Assembly (NCBI GenBank): GCA_947623455.1
Contig: OX392527.1
Coordinates: 13,512,001-13,576,000, forward strand
DNA: 64,000 bases
From: Mimachlamys varia
Lineage: Eukaryota; Mollusca; Bivalvia; Pectinida; Pectinidae
Direction of reading: 5' to 3'
The translations under genes were made by a program, and so were the position numbers. The notes under the pieces are model-generated. The model saw nothing but the letters and a program-made list of their open reading frames with translations. It made no database searches and was not told the DNA's origin. Of the stretch, positions 58,294-64,000 are shown in pieces. Each line of letters opens with the position of its first letter. The first letter of the stretch is position 1.

Positions 58294-60000
58294 AGGGGCA
58301 TCCCGCGAAAGCCTGAATGCCAGTTCTTGGATGAACATGGTGTCTGCACCACTTATTATATTTTCTTGCTATTCCAGTATTCAAAGTCCGCTCAAAATGT
58401 TTATATTGACCCCTTGCAAAATCGCATTCCTCGGGAAAGCCCCGATAAAAATAGCGGTGATGACGCAACGAGACAAGCTTGTTGCAAGTCGCTTGACACG
58501 TTTGATGGGGGAGGCCATACGAGAGGGGACGCGTAATGTATACGGCTGATGAAACGGAGAAAAAGTTATTGAATCACATTCATATTAATAATCAGACATT
58601 AATTGCACACTTACAGATATTCAAATAAAGAAATATTTGTCGGCACATCGGCATCATTTATCGACACCAGGAATTATGTATATATTATATATATACCTGA
58701 GCGAGACCGGTACACATGGGTACGGAATACAGCCATGGAACAAATCTTAATTTATGTAAAAGATAATATTCACGAACCCAACTTTTCAGGTGATTTCATA
58801 AAATGTATGTAGCATGCATTGGAAAGTACGAAAATAAAATGACATGAAATTTTTTTACAACTCAATATTTTGAGTTTTTTTTCAAACTATCTATATATAT
58901 ATACCATGTACATTAATATTCATTTAAAATCTATCCAACTTTCAGCGTCTTCACACGTTAACACGTATCACGGAATGCGAATAGTAAGTCCATACACTCA
59001 TATAACGCACCACACCCTAAGCATGACTACATGTATATCTGATTTGGAACTGTTAAAACACTTATAACTACCCGTTATGAATATGGTTTGATAATTCCGC
59101 TTTCTTTTTACATTTTTTTTGTCCTCTTGTAAAGGGACGTTGACCTTTTAAAAAAAACCTGCAGGAATGCATTATAAATATATCATATGTATATGTTGTA
59201 TAACTTTTTTTTTTCTCTCGTTATGTATATCTTTTCGGATCAAATTTAATACCGGGGTCGCAACCCAATGATATTTGTACCTTCACTAATTTATAGATTA
59301 AGTATGAATATCACCTTTTTTTACAAGTGAAAAACATATTTTTTATACTTTTTGTCCAAATTGAAGCCGTATGTACCTCGGTTGCACGTCCCGTTTTACA
59401 ACGTAATCAAACGACTTTTTCTGTTACGGTATATATTGTATTTGAAAAGGTCTTTCTATCCAGCAATAACATTAAATCATACTGTTTCACTGGAACATGA
59501 AGTATCATAAAGGGAATATTATAAAACACACTCTTAAGTTTAAAATTACACACGCATTTTATGCTACAGAAGACTGAGACAGTGTCCCCTTGGGTAGCCC
59601 CAAAACCAAATCAAAGCTTTATTTGTGCATGTTACCGTTACGCAGAAGAAATATGTAACATACACACAATAGAGCAGGTAGTTTCTCCTTTGAATACTTC
59701 CCATCTCTCAATATGATTCCGTAACGCAGTCTGGCCTTATCGCGATGTAACGGTAATACTAGATAGAGTGTTGACAATGGAAACGACACTCGCTGCGCAT
59801 GCGTTGGTAGGTGGAAATCCCAAGTCGGGCGTCTGGCTAGACCGTTTGAAATTTCACTAGTTATTTTGAAATTATTTATTTTATGAATACATATCAGCAA
59901 AATCCGATCGTCGTAGTCCATAAGAATACCCACTCGATATGAGTATGTAATATTTTGAAAAAAAAAATATGAAAAAAGCTAACTTTCGCGGGATGCCCTT
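58294..60000. mobile_element. TTAA-flanked TIR element, 1.7 kb, no recognisable transposase
   Basis: TTAA at 58290-58293 and 60001-60004 flank 18-bp inverted ends AGGGGCATCCCGCGAAAG / CTTTCGCGGGATGCCCTT. TTAA target duplication is the hallmark of piggyBac-type insertion. Internal ORFs (58169-58549 plus, 59619-59933 minus) show no DDD-type motifs that I can see. Confidence 0.8.
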
Positions 60001-60544
60001 TTAATAACATAGTCTTACAGCATTATTTGACCTTGACCAAGTATTTACCATTGAAAGATAAGATTGTATTCACAAAATTAAGATTATTTTCGCTGACTCT
60101 TTATGTTGAGGCAGGTAGTTGAGACAAATATATAATAAAATCGTCAGTATTTAAACTAATACAGCTTTAAATAGGACAAATGAAAAAAAAATGTATCTAT
60201 ACGATGATACTAATATGAGAAAATTATTATTTCAAAGAGTCCACTGTACTAGACGTAGTGCTCCACACATCATGTTATATTGTATCATGTCTATATATAA
60301 ATGTACAGATTATTTTACACAGCCATAATATGTTTTTATATCACGTTTCGATGACTTGTACGATATGTACCCTGTCACCGTCATAAGACTAATGACCAAC
60401 AAAGCGTATGCACAAAGCATTGTGTGCGAGTTGGTAAATGACAAAACGGTCATTTCGTCTACGCTGTTAGGCTTCTGTATAATAGCAAAGTTATTGTACC
60501 GAAATGACTAGATTAAAATACGCTTTGTTTATGACTTGGTCATA

Positions 60545-60930
60545 GAAAACACCGAAAGAAAACGTTGCAGAATGCATGTACAAGATCGGATGCCAAAATT
60601 GCAACATATATTGGAGAGACGGGAAGACGTTTGGTGTTAGTCTTGGTGAACACCGGAAAGATACTGACACAAAAGAAGGAAAGAAATTCACCAGATCAGA
60701 AAAGAAGCAGGCGGAGTCCTAGATAAACAAATAGGCAATTACAGAACCATGCCATACAGAAAAAGCATGTGATTGACTGAGAAAACTCAAAAGTGCTAGA
60801 CAGAGAGAGCCATCTGCTGAGGCGTCAGATCAAAGAAGTCAGCTGGATACGCCGCAGTGGGCCGGTTCTAAATCGAGATGAGGGGGCTCACAGACTCTCG
60901 CACATCTATGACCAAGTCATTAACAAAGGG
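60545..60930 (+). pseudogene. decayed GIY-YIG endonuclease of a Penelope-like retroelement
   Basis: Conceptual reading in broken frames gives ATYIGETGRR (the GIY-YIG core, here TYIG), then LGEHRKDTD and KKFTRSEKKQ, then, after stops and a shift, HVID and the typical tail RRQIKEVSWIRRSG..LNRDEGAHRLSHIYD. At least one single-base frameshift near 60638 and two in-frame stops make it non-functional. The family call rests on remembered C-terminal endonuclease features of Penelope-like elements; no reverse-transcriptase domain was found nearby. Confidence 0.75.
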
Positions 60931-62435
60931 TAGAGTGTATCTAGAAGTATTGGGGGAGAGCCCTACCTACATGGTAGACTCGGGCCTTACTTCAAAAGAA
61001 ACTAATAAGATGAGATGCTGTATGATAATTCAGAAATTAAAATTTAGAAGAGAACACATTGCCTTATCCCATTATATACTGCTTTGCACATTTCTAAATG
61101 ATGTGTTCTTCTGAGAAGTCAAAATTTTCCTGTATTTGTAAGTGAATTTTGCAGTTTTGACCAATAACAGGACATCTTCATACAATATCTTTCGAATTCG
61201 TAATCCAAAATGTATGAATGTCATAAATTTGCAGAAATTACAAAAATACTATTTTCTTTTAAGTCATTGAAGTAAAATTTCTGTAACTTAATATTTAAAC
61301 TCAGGAAAGCGATTTTAGTTACCCTTATACCTTATTTTTTAATTAGAAAATCCTCAGTTTTCACCATTTTTCACCATTATTTGCAGATTTGACGCTTAAT
61401 AACAAAAGTTCTGCAATTAAACTTGTTTTAATATTTAGCCTATGAAAAGAAATTGGGTTTCTCTGTCTAAAAACGTCATAAAAAGGGGGGTTAGCATGCT
61501 TCATTTTTTGTCCCGTTACTATTTGTGTTACTTTTCATAATGTCGGGTCCAAAAATAATTAATTAATTTTCCATTGATTGTATGCAACGTGGATTCATAC
61601 AGTTTGCAAACAATTTTTTTCATACCCCAATTAAACTAAAAAAAATGTCATCAATGTTTAAATTAAAAAGTGCTCCAATTACACTAAAAATATGAAGAAA
61701 AAAATTACAAAAATTATATAATATATTTCTATATAATATTGAACATTATAAAGTTGTACAACAAAAATTAGCTTGCTATGATTAAAAATGGCGAAACAAT
61801 GATGTTCTTAAGAGATCTATCCAGCATCAAAAGGTGAAATTTTGGCCTTTCGCAAAGTGCAGAAATACGCATTTTCAAAATGGCCGCCGGTATTTTGTTT
61901 AATTCATGTAAAAAAACGTTCTACAAGCAACAGACACCTATATTTTTGACACAATTTTCAGACGCATATACGCTATTTAAATTGATCAAACTTTCCTCAA
62001 TATGCATGTAATATAAAATGTTTAAATGAGATTAAAACGAGACTTGAACGTGACTGAAACCTAAGAAGAATACATCCTTAAAAGACAAAATACTTTTTAC
62101 AGTTTTGGACATAAGAAGGCAAGCTGTTCTAAATAAAATGACATTGATGTGTAAAGGACCGTTTAGAAATATTTGTCTTGTAAGATGCCAAATAAAAAAC
62201 GTTTTGTGAAGATGATCGAGTTGTTATCGACTGGATATTGGATGATATAATAAAATTGTTTAGGTAGTTTGGCGCCAGATTGTTTAAAAATTTGTATATT
62301 AAAATGGCGTGATAACACGGGACCTTGAATTAAACGTTTTAAAATAAATCATGAAATATGTATAACACGAGACAATAAATAAACTTTCTAACTTAATCAT
62401 TAAGTGTATATAACACGGGATATGAGATAAATAGT
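60931..62435. other. no gene recognised
   Basis: AT-rich sequence with no recognised ORF or repeat unit. Confidence 0.4.
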
Positions 62436-62512
62436 CCGATCCTGCCCCAATTATGCCCGATCCTGTCAATCGTCATCCGATCCTGCCCGATCCTGTAAAT
62501 CGTCTGACCACT
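62436..62512 (-). repeat. right member of a 5-kb-spaced inverted repeat pair
   Basis: Minus strand reads GTGGTCAGACGATTTACAGG, ATCGGGCAGGATCGGA, GATTGACAGGATCGGGC and CAGGATCGGACTA, matching the left member at roughly 75 percent with different internal unit number. Confidence 0.7.
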
Positions 62513-63092
62513 TTCATTTTCCGGAAGTTTCTAAAGAAAGATTTTCATTCCTGCTAAACTAAGAAGATTAGTTATTTCCTATTGATTAAAATCGTTGAGA
62601 ATACGAGATTTAACTACAAACACTAAGTAAACAATGTAAATTAATATTTTAATAAAATTATATTGTGTCCACCTAGCGGCCCTCACCCTAGTCAAATACA
62701 CGGGGGGTAACTCTGACCTGCGCATATGGTGGCCGGCATTGTCCCAGGAATGGAAACAGGTTTTTGAATATTATGGTGTGATTTTACTTAGTTATTAATG
62801 ATTGATTGTATTATTTGATTAACTTTTTATGTTATTTGAAAATTCTGATGATTTACAGTTGATTTATAATCGGCACTGATGCTCACCAGCTGTATCACTC
62901 TGTAATGTGATCATGCTGATAGTTGCACTGAATTATATGAGGCAATTTTCACCAATATTTTGATTTGTTTGTTTACATTTGCCCTATATACGTATAGTTA
63001 CATTTGGCTTAATGACCTAATTTGTCTCTATGCATATGACCAGATTTGCCGGTGTTCCAGTACCTGGCTGTTAGTCACAACGACCTGCTACT
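62513..63092 (+). other. possible 5' end of a plus-strand gene, unproven
   Basis: An ETS-type TTCCGGAAGT-like site at about 62518 precedes a GC-richer stretch (62660-62762) that ends CCAGGAATGGAAACAG|GTTTTT, a possible donor. ATGGTGGCCGGC near 62726 could start translation. No downstream exon was found before the window ends. Confidence 0.2.
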
Positions 63093-63836
63093 TCAGGGTT
63101 AGAAACTAACTTTTTCAATATAGCTGTTATATATAATTAGTCCAAAGGACTAGTAAATTTTTTAAGGTACAAGTCTTGTGGTATTGTAACTGGTCCTGGG
63201 GGCATCTGAATGCATGCAGCCTCAGCTGAAATACTAAGTGACAGACAACAAATCCTGAATCGATGAGACAGCAGACTAGTGCAGAGTATGGGGGGTATCT
63301 CCCAGAAAAAAAATTAATATCTAAATGCTCTGATATGAGTTTTGGTGTATTCTGAGTGCTAACTTTGTACCATTTAATTTCCTCTTTTTGAGAAAGTGAT
63401 AGATAAGAATTAAAAAACAAAATAGAAAAACTCAAATAGTCCACATGTACAGAACTAATAAACAGAGCATATTTACTAGCCCTTAAATTTTTTTACTAGT
63501 CTCGGACTCTATGATCTTCTGAAATATTGGGATGGCTAGCGGCTCGTAGAGTCAGAATTCGTCCTTATACTTGAAAACGGGAAATTTTAACGACTCATGC
63601 ACTGATCACTGTTTAACCTGTGTTTTCTAATACGAAACTTTTTCGATCACATGCAAATTAGGTATCAATGGAAAGAACAGATATTTTTCTACTAACTTAC
63701 ACATTTAATCAAGCCAAAGGAGGTTGTAAAGTAAATGTTGCCATCCATTTCTAAAAAATAACCAGATTCCTGGCATCTGGCCACCGCCTAACTTAATTTT
63801 TACTAGTCTCGGACTAGTGTAAGTGTCGAACCCTGG
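63093..63836. mobile_element. 740-bp element with degenerate inverted ends
   Basis: Starts TCAGGGTTAGAAACTAAC and ends GTAAGTGTCGAACCCTGGA, inverted with about 75 percent match. Both ends carry a subterminal motif ACTAGTC.AAAGGACTAGTAAA / TTTTTACTAGTCTCGGACTA. No coding capacity. Confidence 0.65.
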
Positions 63837-64000
63837 AGGGTCTCATTGGGTGTTACCGGTACCGGTACTATTCATCAAGATCTAAGGAACTAGCACATAA
63901 CAAACAAAGCAAACAAAACATTAGGCTTAATTCAGCGTAACTCGAAGGTAAATTATAAAAGTATAAGAGAGATAGCGTGCAAATAATAGTGCATCCATCT

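Noticed and set aside
59619..59933. 104-codon minus-strand ORF inside the TTAA element
   Set aside because: No DDE/DDD catalytic pattern or zinc motif; not enough to call a transposase.

Overview
The window looks like nuclear DNA of an invertebrate animal, most likely a bivalve mollusc. It is AT-rich, carries two intron-split genes with GT..AG junctions, and is packed with tandem arrays and small mobile elements. The bivalve call is inference: it rests on a protein clearly related to animal eEF2 kinase and on a repeat element whose layout resembles bivalve pearl/BIV160-type elements (a core of about 158-bp tandem units, an ACGG-type tetranucleotide run and a 3' hairpin). There is no bacterial gene organisation.

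Two protein-coding genes can be assembled exon by exon, both on the minus strand. The first (about 12.04-36.85 kb) is eukaryotic elongation factor 2 kinase. Eleven coding exons join in phase to 690 codons including stop, with a spliced 5' leader holding several short upstream ORFs. The second (42.09-56.15 kb) is a 558-residue RNA-binding protein with an acidic N-terminus, an RRM and Gly/Asn/Gln-rich tails. Thirteen exons, one of only 14 nt, join in phase. I cannot name it with certainty; it is nucleolin- or hnRNP-like. A second possible first exon with a YY1/ETS-type promoter lies in its first intron. A tRNA-Leu(TAG) gene lies on the plus strand between the two genes.

Region by region: 1-12 kb has no recognisable gene and is dominated by minisatellites, including a pair of the same array in opposite orientation (2.03-3.47 kb), a 61-bp array and a 58-bp array of about 37 copies. 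From 12 to 37 kb lies eEF2K, whose introns hold a dimeric 64-bp array, a 29-bp array, several TIR elements and a 1.6-kb 23-bp array. From 37 to 42 kb lie the tRNA, a 53-bp array with decayed edges and a tandem-core element. From 42 to 56 kb lies the RNA-binding gene; one intron starts with a 1.7-kb array whose every unit repeats that intron's own 5' splice site. From 56 to 64 kb is a transposon graveyard: tRNA-derived and foldback elements, a TTAA-flanked element, a decayed GIY-YIG endonuclease of Penelope type, and a TIR element at the end.

The two genes both act in translation or RNA metabolism but nothing in the sequence shows that they work together. The unusual biology is in the repeats: arrays that seem to have grown from splice sites or from transposon tails, and several tandem-core mobile families, two of which share a head motif.
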